Shown here: piece after piece, positions 25,776 through 34,404 of the stretch
Layout: each line of letters opens with the position of its first letter
Position numbering within the stretch: the first letter of the stretch is position 1
Assembly: GCA_036960305.1 (NCBI GenBank)
Contig: JBALWA010000001.1
Location: 1-64,000 of the forward strand
Origin: JBALVT01 sp036960305
GTDB lineage: Bacteria; Pseudomonadota; Gammaproteobacteria; Pseudomonadales; Halieaceae
Direction of reading: 5' to 3'
DNA length: 64,000 nt
Translations under genes and position numbers: made by a program
Notes under the pieces: generated by a model
What the model was told of the DNA's origin: nothing
The model's database searches: none
The model's input: the letters and a program-made list of their open reading frames with translations, nothing else

Positions 25776-26420
25776 GTGAAACTCTACAACCTGGATCACT
25801 CCCCCTATGCAACGCGTGTGCGTATGCAAGTGTATAAAAAGGGACTCGACATCGCAGTTGAACCACCTCCCGAGGCACTGCGTACCCCGGAGTTTATGGC
25901 GCGTTTTCCGCTGGGGAAAATTCCCGTGCTGGAGTTTGACGACGGCAGCCACATTGCAGATTCCTGGGTCATTATGGAATATCTGGAAGAGACCAACCCG
26001 GAAGTGATGCTGAAGCCCACTGAACCACTTGCCCGGGCGCAGATGCTTGCGCTGGCGCGCTATGCAGATACCTGTCTGGGACCGTCGGGGGTGTTGCCCT
26101 TGTTTGCCCTGGTAGGTTCAGCTGGGGGTACTGAGGGCGCCGATGCGCAGCTGTCAGCGCTTGACCAGGAGTTCGCCCGACTGGAGCGACTGTTGGGTCA
26201 GCTGCCAGATTTCACGGCTCGTGAGCTTCACCTGGGGGATATAGCCCTTGCTCCACATATGGAGTACGCGTTGTTACTGGCCCCTCTCTTTGGCATGGAG
26301 CAGCCGCTGTCCGCTTATCCCGGGGTCAGCGCGTGGCGGGACTGGGTGTTGGATGATGCCGCTATTGCCAGGTGCGCAAACGAAATGCTTACCGCAGCGC
26401 GTGCCTTCTTTGGAGGCTGA
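25776..26420 (+). CDS. Glutathione S-transferase-like protein
   Basis: A 214-residue protein with an N-terminal thioredoxin-like GST domain (LYNLDHSPYATRVRMQVYKK, GKIPVLEFDDG, IADSWVIMEYLEE) and a helical C-terminal domain. The active-site region has SPYATR, as in serine-type bacterial GSTs such as maleylacetoacetate and maleylpyruvate isomerases. A cis-trans isomerase of a maleyl compound, or protection against reactive tetrapyrrole products, are both possible. It is divergent from the amidase-imidase operon across 134 AT-rich bases and convergent with the Crp/Fnr gene. Confidence 0.82.
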   Translation: MKLYNLDHSPYATRVRMQVYKKGLDIAVEPPPEALRTPEFMARFPLGKIPVLEFDDGSHIADSWVIMEYLEETNPEVMLKPTEPLARAQMLALARYADTCLGPSGVLPLFALVGSAGGTEGADAQLSALDQEFARLERLLGQLPDFTARELHLGDIALAPHMEYALLLAPLFGMEQPLSAYPGVSAWRDWVLDDAAIARCANEMLTAARAFFGG

Positions 26421-26423
26421 TGT

Positions 26424-27107
26424 TTAATCCGCCAGAGCCAGTTCTTCGATAGTGGCCTTGTCGAGTATTTCCACGGTGTGAGCGGAGTAAATCTTGATCA
26501 CACCCTCGCGTTTTAGCTTGCCGAAAGCGCGGCTGACTGTCTCGATGGTGAGACCCAGGTAGTCCGCGATATCCTGGCGGGTCATCACCAGCTCAATGAG
26601 GTGGCTGCGCTGGGCGGGCATGCGATCGGAGAGCTGTTTCAACAAAAAACAAACCCGCTCGTGGGCTTTTTTCTGGCCCAGCGCAAAAACCTGATCCAGG
26701 GTATGGGCCAGAATGTTGCCGCCAATACGGCGCACGTTCTCTTTCAGCTGCAGGACCTCGTCCTGCAGCGCGATGAATGGCTTAATCGGTATTTCACGTA
26801 TTCGGGCAGGGCACAGGGCTGAGACGGTGAACTCATAATGTTCGTTGTGGGTTATCCCTATGAAGTTGCCAGGGTGCATGAAGGCCATAACCTGGCGGCG
26901 TCCGGTTGATGAGGATCGCTCCATCATCAGCATGCCTTCTTCCAGCATGTAAACCGAGCTTCCCGGTGTGTGTTGGTGAAAAAGGAATTCTCCGGTTTTC
27001 AGCGTGCGGTAGGAAACCAGCTCGTCCAGACGGGCGCTATCGGCAGGCGCGAGGTCGGAGTAGATAGTCAGGGCTTGTCGTTCGGTCTTCTTGGGGGGAG
27101 GAGTCAA
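26424..27107 (-). CDS. Crp/Fnr-family regulator without Fnr cysteines
   Basis: A 227-residue regulator: N-terminal cyclic-nucleotide-binding beta barrel (FLFHQHTPGSSVYMLEEG), long dimer helix, and helix-turn-helix RQDIADYLGLTIETVSRAFG. The recognition segment ETVSR is that of Fnr/FixK proteins, so it should bind an Fnr-type box. The N-terminus lacks the cysteine cluster of true Fnr, so it cannot carry the oxygen-sensing iron-sulphur centre in the usual way. The reading frame starts at a TTG (27107) behind an AGGT site. It may link the island to redox state, but its targets are not visible. Confidence 0.88.
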   Translation of the reverse strand: MTPPPKKTERQALTIYSDLAPADSARLDELVSYRTLKTGEFLFHQHTPGSSVYMLEEGMLMMERSSSTGRRQVMAFMHPGNFIGITHNEHYEFTVSALCPARIREIPIKPFIALQDEVLQLKENVRRIGGNILAHTLDQVFALGQKKAHERVCFLLKQLSDRMPAQRSHLIELVMTRQDIADYLGLTIETVSRAFGKLKREGVIKIYSAHTVEILDKATIEELALAD

Positions 27108-27193
27108 TCGGTTGTACCTGCGGGAGTTGCACCCGCATGGTATCAGTTAAGGACCGGCTTGCAAGCCCTGCCGCTCCTTGTGTCAGCTACGAT

Positions 27194-28165
27194 TTAATCC
27201 ACGTAACTGGCAGTCAGTACGTTCTCTCCAGGTTCAAAACGCAGCACCCCAAAGGTGGTGTATTGCTCCTTTTGGGATTCCAGGAACTGCCATGCGCAGA
27301 CCATGGTGTAATCTTCGTCGACAACGGTTTCCCGTGACCACATTTTGAGGGCTTCGCCATAGACATGACGAATGCTGTAGAGGTAGCGGCCATAGGACTT
27401 ACCGTTACCAAACATATCCGGGCCATGAAACTGGTGGCTGCCTCCGTTGCGGGTACGCATCGTAGTCCATTTACGATTGATCACGCCCTCAATTTCGATG
27501 GTTTGCTCTGAGTGCAGCAGGTTGATAGGGCGGTGGATAACAGTGACCTTATTGTGGCCAACCAGCTCCTGTTGATCGTTATAAACCTCGAATTCGCCCC
27601 GGAACACGCCCTCATGCTTCACCGGTAGGTTGAAGGGCTTCTTGCCGTCTATTTTTTCCTTATCCAGAAACTCCGCGACCATTTTTTGGGACTCGGGGTT
27701 GCTGTCGTGATCCTGTGTCACCACATACAGGCCATTGAAAACACCCACCAGGGTGTCTGCTTCGAACAGCTGAGAGGAGTATACCTGCAGGCCCAGTTCA
27801 GGAACGATGTGGTTTACCGTGCGCAGATCGACATTCCAGCCTGGCGAGTAATAGCGAGAATCTACCAGCAGTCCGTAGGGGCGCCCGGAACCGATAAAGT
27901 CGGGGCCTGTATAGATACGGTTTTGGTCTGAATCGACCACCCCAAATTCCATACGGGCGCCAATTTCAAAGCGGTCATTGAGCGGGCCGGTGGCGTCAAA
28001 TCGGGTGTCCATCCAATAGGTTGTTTTACCGTCCTTGAATTCACTTGCGCGGCTCACTTTATTGGTGCCCACGTGTGTGCCGTCGGGTTCAAACAGGGAT
28101 GGGCAGCCGTGCCATTCGCCGTCGATGGCCTTCTGCCAGTTGCTGGGCTGTGTCGTGTCGGACAT
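27194..28165 (-). CDS. Two-repeat beta-rich protein, unknown (calycin-like?)
   Basis: A 323-residue soluble protein without signal peptide. Two related halves can be seen: the first has YTGPDFIGSGRPYGLLVDSR near residue 85, the second FHGPDMFGNGKSYGRYLYS near residue 245, each followed by a beta-rich segment and preceded by an acidic, aromatic strand region. The family is unknown to me. The layout recalls duplicated lipocalin/calycin-like binding domains, a fold that also serves bilin lyases in cyanobacteria, so binding of a tetrapyrrole or bilin is a testable guess and no more. ATG 28165 has an AAGGA ribosome binding site. Confidence 0.5.
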   Translation of the reverse strand: MSDTTQPSNWQKAIDGEWHGCPSLFEPDGTHVGTNKVSRASEFKDGKTTYWMDTRFDATGPLNDRFEIGARMEFGVVDSDQNRIYTGPDFIGSGRPYGLLVDSRYYSPGWNVDLRTVNHIVPELGLQVYSSQLFEADTLVGVFNGLYVVTQDHDSNPESQKMVAEFLDKEKIDGKKPFNLPVKHEGVFRGEFEVYNDQQELVGHNKVTVIHRPINLLHSEQTIEIEGVINRKWTTMRTRNGGSHQFHGPDMFGNGKSYGRYLYSIRHVYGEALKMWSRETVVDEDYTMVCAWQFLESQKEQYTTFGVLRFEPGENVLTASYVD

Positions 28166-28265
28166 GGATCAATCCTTATCGGTTGTTCTGGGGTTAAAAA
28201 ATCAGTCGCTATGGTGTCCGTATACGTTCACCGCGTCTTTGCTTTTTGTCAATTCGGGGGGCGCC

Positions 28266-29249
28266 TCAGCGGCGATCCCCCCGCTGGATCAATACCTGGC
28301 TGCCAAGCAGTTCTGTTTCCAGTTGCCGCCTTGCGTCATCACTGTTCTTCGCCACAGCGAGAGTGAACTGGCAAATAAGCCGGGACAGGAATTGGCGTAA
28401 ATCCGCATCCGGGCGCGATGTCGGTAGATCGATGAAGGGCCGTCCGGTGCTGTGGTCTGCAGGCCAGGCCAGTGAAAAGTGGTTGGCGCCGTCGATAATA
28501 CCCAGATAGCAGTCCCCGCGCCGGGACTGAATGGCGCTATCAAAGGTTTTTTCAATTCGCTCGGTCGCGGATGTGGGGCTGGCACCGTACCGACTTCCGC
28601 TGTTGGCAATACAGCCGTCCTGTGTGCCGCCCATGATGAGCAGAGGGAGCTCTGAAGGCAGCTCGAACATGGCATCTTCGGCGTAGCCCAGCGCTGTTGC
28701 CGCACCGGCATGGGCGCCATAGCTGAACACCGCGCACAACCCGGGGACCCAGTCGGGCCTCGCATTGAGCAGCGCCACGGAGCCTCCTGCAGAGTGGCCA
28801 CCCAGGACAATTTTGTCCAGATCGAGGTTCCCCTGTAGTACACCGGTCTCGTTCAGTAGCCTCAGTTCGTCCAGAATGGCTACCAGCGCGGTTGCCGAGG
28901 GCTCATGACCGTAGTTTTCCGGTGTCAGGGCGCTAATGGAAAGGCCGGGTGTGAGGCTGATATAGCCGGGCATTTCCTCGGCCACCAGTGTGTAGGTGAC
29001 AGTGACTATCCCGTGCTTCGCCAGGTCGTGCGCCAGCCAGCTGTAGGCCTCGGGCCCAACATTGATTCCCGGCATCATAATGACCACCGGGAAGGGCGCG
29101 TCAGTACTATCGATGGGCACTACGCCGCTATTCTTCTCTTCGTCGCTGCCGCTGTAACGCGCGGGGTAGAAGACCTTCAGGCTGGCGCGATCATAGGGTG
29201 CCTGACATCCGGCAATGGCTATGGCGCGGTAAATGGCCCTCACCGTCAT
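28266..29249 (-). CDS. Alpha/beta hydrolase, chlorophyllase-like
   Basis: A 327-residue cytoplasmic esterase. PVVIMMPGINVGPEAYSW forms the oxyanion region, KHGIVTVTYTLV the next strand, GGHSAGGSVALL carries the catalytic serine, LIMGGTQDGC the aspartate region, and DGANHFSLAW the histidine. Order and spacing resemble chlorophyllase and dienelactone hydrolase families. Removal of phytol or of the methyl ester from chlorophyll-derived pigments would suit its place beside a PaO-like oxygenase (29402) and an RCCR-like gene (30535). Sequence alone cannot separate this from other carboxylesterases. Confidence 0.7.
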   Translation of the reverse strand: MTVRAIYRAIAIAGCQAPYDRASLKVFYPARYSGSDEEKNSGVVPIDSTDAPFPVVIMMPGINVGPEAYSWLAHDLAKHGIVTVTYTLVAEEMPGYISLTPGLSISALTPENYGHEPSATALVAILDELRLLNETGVLQGNLDLDKIVLGGHSAGGSVALLNARPDWVPGLCAVFSYGAHAGAATALGYAEDAMFELPSELPLLIMGGTQDGCIANSGSRYGASPTSATERIEKTFDSAIQSRRGDCYLGIIDGANHFSLAWPADHSTGRPFIDLPTSRPDADLRQFLSRLICQFTLAVAKNSDDARRQLETELLGSQVLIQRGDRR

Positions 29250-29318
29250 AATGGTTCACCTGTCGTTTTTGTATTGTTAGAGCTAGCGCTATCCTGCCAC
29301 GGTATTCCCAGAAAAAAT

Positions 29319-29330
29319 TGATAAATATCA
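29319..29330. promoter_or_regulatory. Short dyad TGATAAATATCA
   Basis: TGATAAATATCA lies 72 bases before the second Rieske gene, in the divergent promoter shared with the chlorophyllase-like gene. It is a shorter relative of the island dyads with TGATA and TATCA ends. Confidence 0.35.
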
Positions 29331-29401
29331 GTCAGGCGGATGCAATAAACACCAATAATAGCACCACTACAAAGAAGCGAAATTTTATCGAGGATTAGCG
29401 G

Positions 29402-30526
29402 GTGTTAATTAATCTGTGGTACGTGGCTGAATGGTCTGACGAAGTAGGGGCGGAGCCGGTCCGGGTGAAGATGCTGGGACAGCAGTTTGTACTGTTTCGT
29501 GATGAAGCGGGCAAGGTGCACTGCCTGTCCGATACCTGTCTGCACCGGGGCGGTTCCCTCAGCCGGGGGCGGGTGATTGACGGCAATGTCGCCTGTCCCT
29601 ATCACGGCTGGCAGTACAATGGTGACGGCAAATGTGTGGTGATTCCCTCTGAGCTGGACGAAGGCAATAAAATCCCCGACAAGGCCCGGGTGGACAGTTA
29701 TCCCACCGAAGAGCGCTACGGCATGATCTGGGTGTTTATGGGTGATCTGCCCGAATCAGAACGCTACCCGATTCCCCCGTTCCCTGAATATGACCACGCC
29801 GATTGGCGGGCGGTGCGTTCTAACTGGACCTGGCAGGCGGATGCGGGGCGTGTGCTGGAAAATGGCATCGACATCGCCCACGCCTCCTTTGTTCACCCCA
29901 TGTTCGGCTATAACAGTACGGCCCAGCGCAACAAAATTGTGAAACTTGATCGCCACGACGGCTGGGCAACCTCCACCAATGAGATGTACCCGCCCAAACT
30001 GAAGGGGGGGCTGCGCAGTTTTATTCGCAAGGACAAAGCCAAGACCTACGTGCACCCCACCTTTTACATGCCGGGCAACACCATCCGTATGCATATCGAG
30101 GCAAATGCCAAGATGCATATCATCATGTTTGACGCCAATACGCCGGTTGACGAGCACACGACCAAAACATTCGCTATTCAGGTTCGCAACTTTTTCAAGT
30201 ACAAGATGTTTGATAAAGGTTCGCTGAAACGCCTGGAGAAAGTGCTGCAGGAAGACACGGCGATAGTCGAAGAAACGCGTCCGTTTTATCTAGCGGAAAC
30301 CCTGGAAAATGAGGTTTCAGTAAAGTCGGACCGTTTTATGAGCACATTCCGAAAAATGCGCCGCGACCTCATTGAGCAGCGCGGATGGCAGATCGATACC
30401 GATGAGATGGAGAAATACCGCGGCAAACAACTGTTTGCGATTCCCTCACCCGCCCGACAGGCGGCGCTGGGAGAGGGTGTGGAGCCGCTGCTGCCCACGG
30501 TTCCGCTGAAACCGGCGACACGCTAG
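29402..30526 (+). CDS. Rieske oxygenase, PaO/VanA type (copy 2)
   Basis: A 374-residue oxygenase component starting at GTG 29402. Rieske ligands are CLHRGG and CPYHGW; the mononuclear iron motif is NGIDIAHASFVHP. It is closely similar to the copy at 7354 through the whole length, including an identical segment that contains GDLPESERYPIPPFPEYD. It lies end to end with an RCCR-like gene (30535, convergent, eight bases apart). In plants PaO and RCCR act consecutively and as a physical pair, so this neighbourhood is the strongest local support for a macrocycle-opening role. Two copies suggest two substrates or two successive oxidations. A ferredoxin-type donor must be supplied from elsewhere. Confidence 0.82.
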   Translation: MLINLWYVAEWSDEVGAEPVRVKMLGQQFVLFRDEAGKVHCLSDTCLHRGGSLSRGRVIDGNVACPYHGWQYNGDGKCVVIPSELDEGNKIPDKARVDSYPTEERYGMIWVFMGDLPESERYPIPPFPEYDHADWRAVRSNWTWQADAGRVLENGIDIAHASFVHPMFGYNSTAQRNKIVKLDRHDGWATSTNEMYPPKLKGGLRSFIRKDKAKTYVHPTFYMPGNTIRMHIEANAKMHIIMFDANTPVDEHTTKTFAIQVRNFFKYKMFDKGSLKRLEKVLQEDTAIVEETRPFYLAETLENEVSVKSDRFMSTFRKMRRDLIEQRGWQIDTDEMEKYRGKQLFAIPSPARQAALGEGVEPLLPTVPLKPATR

Positions 30527-30534
30527 AGCTGAGG

Positions 30535-31356
30535 TCAATCGCCGCTGGGACGGGGCAGGGTACGGGTGCCCCCCCACAGTGTGGCCACCATGGCTTGGGC
30601 GGTCTCTTCGCCGAACAGACGGTCACCGAGGTTGTTGGCCGGGTCCCGCTCACAGATGTTGCGACGAATCTGCTGGTCGCGCTCGGCAATTTTCGCTCGA
30701 TCTTCAACGGCGGTAAGCTCGGCTTCATCGACCCAGGCCAACCAGCGATTCAGACGTGACATGGCCACTCCGCGCACTTTGGCGATCACATCTTCTTCAG
30801 CCTTGGCTGTGTAGCCCACGGCTGTAGGCGTCATAGCAACCCGGGTGTAGAGATCGCGACTGATGAACGGATTGAAGCGGTCATCCGACTGCAGATCCAG
30901 AAACTCCTCGTTGACCTCGGTGTAGAATTTGTCCACGTAGTCGATATTCGAGAGCAGGTCCACGCGGGGGATGTAGTCCATGTACATGAACAGATCGGGT
31001 ACCGTGCCCAGCGCAAAACCAAAATTGGGGACCTGATACTGGGGACCCAGGCTCAGGGTGATGTGCATATTGCTGAAGGTTGATTCGGGTGAGCCTATGT
31101 AGGAATGGACATACCAGTCCACTTCAGGGCCGGTGTAGGTATGCAGAGAGCCCTCTGCGCCATCGGCTGCCACGCTAATGGCCTTGTAGTCCCGAAAGCG
31201 GTCACTGCAGGGGTCCAGCTTGAGTTCAAAGCGCGCCTGAATGATGTCATTCATCTCTGCCAGGATGCCCCATAATTCATTGAAAACCTCGCGATTGTCA
31301 ACGTCGGGAGACTGCTCCACCAGATCGATAATGGGCGTGAGAATACGCTCGCTCAT
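30535..31356 (-). CDS. Red chlorophyll catabolite reductase-like protein (copy 1)
   Basis: A 273-residue protein resembling plant RCCR (ACD2), a ferredoxin-dependent bilin reductase relative. Matching landmarks, in the plant order, are GSLHTYTGPEVDWYV, the core LFMYMDYIPRVDLL with SNIDYVDKFYTE, FNPFISRDLYTRVAMTPTA, and the C-terminal block ERDQQIRRNICERDPANNLG then LFGEE. Plant RCCR reduces red chlorophyll catabolite to a primary fluorescent catabolite with electrons from ferredoxin. I infer a similar reduction of a linear tetrapyrrole here. No flavin or metal motif is expected in this family. There is no signal peptide, so the protein is cytoplasmic. Paralogues are at 49779 and, more distantly, 37022. 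Confidence 0.8.
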   Translation of the reverse strand: MSERILTPIIDLVEQSPDVDNREVFNELWGILAEMNDIIQARFELKLDPCSDRFRDYKAISVAADGAEGSLHTYTGPEVDWYVHSYIGSPESTFSNMHITLSLGPQYQVPNFGFALGTVPDLFMYMDYIPRVDLLSNIDYVDKFYTEVNEEFLDLQSDDRFNPFISRDLYTRVAMTPTAVGYTAKAEEDVIAKVRGVAMSRLNRWLAWVDEAELTAVEDRAKIAERDQQIRRNICERDPANNLGDRLFGEETAQAMVATLWGGTRTLPRPSGD

Positions 31357-31465
31357 GGGTTTACCTTTTTAGTTGTTCGTCGGTCTGCTGCATGCAGGTC
31401 ATTATCCCAATGATAGGACAGCATACCGCGTGTCCGCTTGACTAAAGTCAAATTGGGGCTTTGCA

Positions 31466-32077
31466 TTATGCCGGCCCTTCGGTCAGGTGTTGCCAGATGG
31501 GTGACTGAAAGGCGGGCTCATGGACGGGGCCTCCGGGACCGCGGGGGTCCAGTGCGTGGCGCTCATCACAGCTGGGTAGCAGGCGTGTGCCCTTGGCGGT
31601 CAACGTGCGCACGGCTTCCCCTTCGCGGTAGAGTACCGTGTGTCGCACGCGCTGACCGGGAGCGGTGAGCATGATGAAGTCGGGTTCCATGTAGGTATCG
31701 GTGGCGGCACCGAGTTTGCGAGCATTGAATGTGAGGATGCCCGGGCCGCCGGACATACCAATATTTTCATAGGCTCCGGGGCCCAGTGGGTCAAAGACCA
31801 GTAACTCGTCCCGCATTTTGCCGGTGAAAGTTTTGGCGGCCGTTTCCCTGCCGCGAATGTGCACGTTGGTCAGAGACAGGGTGTGGCCGTCAAAGTCGAT
31901 ATAGACCAGGTTGTCAAAGGGGCCGGGGCCGGGACTGCCGCTGCCGGCGCTGGAGTCATCAGCCAGCGGCGTGCCGTCGAGGTTGTATAGCTCGATGTGG
32001 TCATGCCAGGTGCCGCGCAGCAGCATCAGGTTGTAGCCGGTGCTACCAATGGGGAATACGGGATAAGGATTGCTCAT
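31466..32077 (-). CDS. Beta-rich protein of unknown family
   Basis: A 203-residue soluble protein. It starts with a strand region LRGTWHDHIELYNLDGTPL, resembling the N-terminal WHG...PDGT of the protein at 27194, and continues with many short strands (LVYIDFDGHTLSLTNVHIRG, ILTFNARKL, DFIMLTAPGQRVRHTVLY). It has no cofactor motif and no signal peptide. I do not recognise the family. It is transcribed toward the RCCR-like gene (110-base gap) and away from the NYC1-like SDR, with an AT-rich dyad in the divergent promoter. A calycin-like ligand-binding role is a weak guess. Confidence 0.5.
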   Translation of the reverse strand: MSNPYPVFPIGSTGYNLMLLRGTWHDHIELYNLDGTPLADDSSAGSGSPGPGPFDNLVYIDFDGHTLSLTNVHIRGRETAAKTFTGKMRDELLVFDPLGPGAYENIGMSGGPGILTFNARKLGAATDTYMEPDFIMLTAPGQRVRHTVLYREGEAVRTLTAKGTRLLPSCDERHALDPRGPGGPVHEPAFQSPIWQHLTEGPA

Positions 32078-32118
32078 GGTTTTACCACTTTTGATAGATT
32101 GGCTTGCAATTCAGAGCC

Positions 32119-32136
32119 TTAATGATATATCAATAG
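32119..32136. promoter_or_regulatory. AT-rich dyad, candidate operator
   Basis: TTAATGATATATCAATAG lies between the divergent beta-rich protein gene and the NYC1-like SDR gene. It carries the TGATATATCA core, which is a perfect ten-base palindrome. Confidence 0.4.
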
Positions 32137-32204
32137 AGCTTCTTAGGGTAAAGCCCATTGCATTGCTTATTTAGCGTCTTGCGACGACAACGGAGTCTCA
32201 TCGA

Positions 32205-32999
32205 GTGAAAACAGTAGTGATTACGGGAAGTACCCGGGGTATTGGCCGCGGACTGGCGGAGAATTTTCTGGCACGCGATTGCGCTGTTGTCATCAGCGGC
32301 AGGCAACAATCTGCCGTTGATGAGCTGGTAGCGAGCCTTGGTGAACGCTTTGGGGCAGAGAAGGTGGCAGGTGTTGCCTGCGAGATCACCGATTCGGATC
32401 AGCTACAAAAACTGTGGGATACCGCCAGCCAGCGCTTCGGCAACGTGGATGTGTGGATTAACAATGCCGGCATCAGTGTGCCACGACTGGCTCTCAGTGA
32501 AGCAGCCCCCGAGGATCTCATGCAGATAGTGGATACCAATTTGGGCGGTCTACTGCTTGCGAACCGGGTAGCTCTGCGTGGCATGCTGTCCCAGGGGAGC
32601 GGCCAGATCTGGAATATGGAGGGTTTTGGTAGTGGCGGCCAAATGCAGCCCGGGATGTGTGCTTATGGGGCTACCAAGCGAGCGGTCAATTACATCAATA
32701 AGGCGCTGCAAAAAGAAATTAAAGATACCGGCGTGCAGGTGTGTACCTTGAGTCCGGGCATCGTGGTCACCGATTTACTGCTGGGAGACTATGACACCAC
32801 GTCGCCTGAGTGGGAAAAGAGTAAGAAAATTTTTAATATTCTCGGCGACAAGGTTGAAACCGTCACCCCCTTTCTAGTGGACGGTATCCTCAAAACCAAA
32901 AAAACTGGTGCCACGGTGGCTTGGCTTACCACCGGCAAGGCCTTCCGCCGTTTCATGGGGGCCGGCTTCAATAAGCGGGATTTGTTCGCCGACCTCTGA
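32205..32999 (+). CDS. Short-chain dehydrogenase, NYC1/NOL (chlorophyll b reductase)-like (copy 1)
   Basis: A 264-residue classical SDR. VVITGSTRGIGRGLA is the dinucleotide site, NNAGISV the central strand, and YGATK the catalytic Tyr-x-x-x-Lys. The segment QIWNMEGFGSGGQMQP and the later SPGIVVTDLLL and KIFNILGDKVETVTPFLV match plant chlorophyll b reductases NYC1/NOL better than generic SDRs. Plant enzymes reduce the C7 formyl of chlorophyll b. Here the substrate may be a formylated pigment or another carbonyl tetrapyrrole (inference). The start is GTG 32205. A paralogue with the same order of neighbours (MFS and RCCR-like) is at 50669. Confidence 0.78.
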   Translation: MKTVVITGSTRGIGRGLAENFLARDCAVVISGRQQSAVDELVASLGERFGAEKVAGVACEITDSDQLQKLWDTASQRFGNVDVWINNAGISVPRLALSEAAPEDLMQIVDTNLGGLLLANRVALRGMLSQGSGQIWNMEGFGSGGQMQPGMCAYGATKRAVNYINKALQKEIKDTGVQVCTLSPGIVVTDLLLGDYDTTSPEWEKSKKIFNILGDKVETVTPFLVDGILKTKKTGATVAWLTTGKAFRRFMGAGFNKRDLFADL

Positions 33000-33011
33000 G
33001 TAGTCTTTCGG

Positions 33012-34328
33012 TTAGGTTGTTGCAGGTGCCTGCTGAGTGCGAAGGCGTAGGCGAAGGAGTACCGCCCAGATCATGACCAGCCCGGAAATCATCCCGAAGA
33101 ATACGAAAGGCCCGGTCTTCAGCCAGTGGTCAAACAGGACGCCACCGACCACACTGGCGATAAGAATACCTACTGCGCCGGTGAGGGTGAATACGCCGAC
33201 GACTGAACCACGCAGTCGCTCGGGAGCCTGCTCCGCAATCAAAACACCGCTGGTGATGATACAGCCCACCTCCGCCATGCCAATCAGGATCAGGCAGGCA
33301 ATGCTGGTGAGTGAAAACGGGTCATCGACAAAATAGGTGCTGCCGTAACCCACAGCGCCTATGAACAGGGTGATAGCCAGCGCGCTGACTCGATTGATAC
33401 GGTCTGACATGATGCCGAATATCGGCGCAGTCAAGAGCGAGGCCATATAGGAAATGGCCAGTACTCCGCCACTTTTGGCCAGCGCCTCTGCTGAGGTGAG
33501 GCCCAGTACGGTGGTGCCGTGAATCGTGGCCCAAAGCGTAAAGAAGGTGCCTACGACAGCCAGGTTGCCACGGGCAACGAATGATGCCGCGTAGGCCAGT
33601 GCGATAAGTGGGCGTCTCGCCTCGGCGATGCCTTCCCGTAACTGTTGCAACATTGGGGCTCTGGGACCAACGCCCTTGTCTACGCCAGGGCGCAGTCCCA
33701 GATACATGGCAATTGCGATGACCAGCGTGACCAGAGCCATACTGCTATAGGTGGCCCAGGCCGCGTCGTTGGCATCCATGCCGTTACTTTTGAACATGGC
33801 CGGCAGTTTTAACAAAAACAAGGCTGCGGTCATGGCACCCAGGCCGTTCATGATCCCGAGATAGCCAGTTGCCTTGCCTCGGCTGGGGTTAGTGATGTAG
33901 TCAGCAATCAGGGTGATGAGCATGGTACTGATCGCCGCAATACCGGCGGAATAAATGACACGAGCGATCAACAGGCCAGTGACATCCCTGGCAAAGCCAT
34001 ACATAAAGATGCCAAGTGCGATCAGGGCAAAGCCCATGGTGTTGACGTATCGTCGTCCTATTCGGTCGGACAGGGACCCCCACAGACCCACGGTGAGAAT
34101 AATGACAATCTCGCCCCAGAAATTCAGATTGCCGCTGACCACGCCCTGTCGCGAGGTCTCCATCTTCAGTACTTCCTGCAATATGAAGGGCTGAGTCTGT
34201 GGTATGAAGGTCGCCAGCATAATGGCGGCATAGCAGGAGAGGTAGAAAGTGAGCATGTTTTGCTTGGAAACGCCGCTATTTAGCCCCAGTCCAATAAAGC
34301 GGGAGCCTGCGTTTGTCGGATCTGTCAT
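33012..34328 (-). CDS. MFS transporter (copy 1)
   Basis: A 438-residue, twelve-helix major facilitator carrier. The loop 2-3 signature is LWGSLSDRIGRRYVNTMGF and a related loop in the second half is FGIMSDRINRVSAL. It is clearly related along its length to the carrier at 48486 (both have FIARGNLAV/FISRGDLAV and GRxxxG loops). Substrate import or export cannot be decided. Its linkage with an RCCR-like and a NYC1-like gene in both copies suggests movement of tetrapyrroles or their breakdown products. It faces the SDR gene end to end. Confidence 0.88.
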   Translation of the reverse strand: MTDPTNAGSRFIGLGLNSGVSKQNMLTFYLSCYAAIMLATFIPQTQPFILQEVLKMETSRQGVVSGNLNFWGEIVIILTVGLWGSLSDRIGRRYVNTMGFALIALGIFMYGFARDVTGLLIARVIYSAGIAAISTMLITLIADYITNPSRGKATGYLGIMNGLGAMTAALFLLKLPAMFKSNGMDANDAAWATYSSMALVTLVIAIAMYLGLRPGVDKGVGPRAPMLQQLREGIAEARRPLIALAYAASFVARGNLAVVGTFFTLWATIHGTTVLGLTSAEALAKSGGVLAISYMASLLTAPIFGIMSDRINRVSALAITLFIGAVGYGSTYFVDDPFSLTSIACLILIGMAEVGCIITSGVLIAEQAPERLRGSVVGVFTLTGAVGILIASVVGGVLFDHWLKTGPFVFFGMISGLVMIWAVLLRLRLRTQQAPATT

Positions 34329-34404
34329 AGGGTGTTCCTGATAATTATTATATTAAGTACATACGGCGGGCTGCACTTGGCAGATCACAGTGGTGATGTT
34401 CTAT

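Noticed and set aside
26424..27107. Oxygen-sensing Fnr
   Set aside because: The N-terminal cysteine cluster required for the 4Fe-4S sensor is missing.
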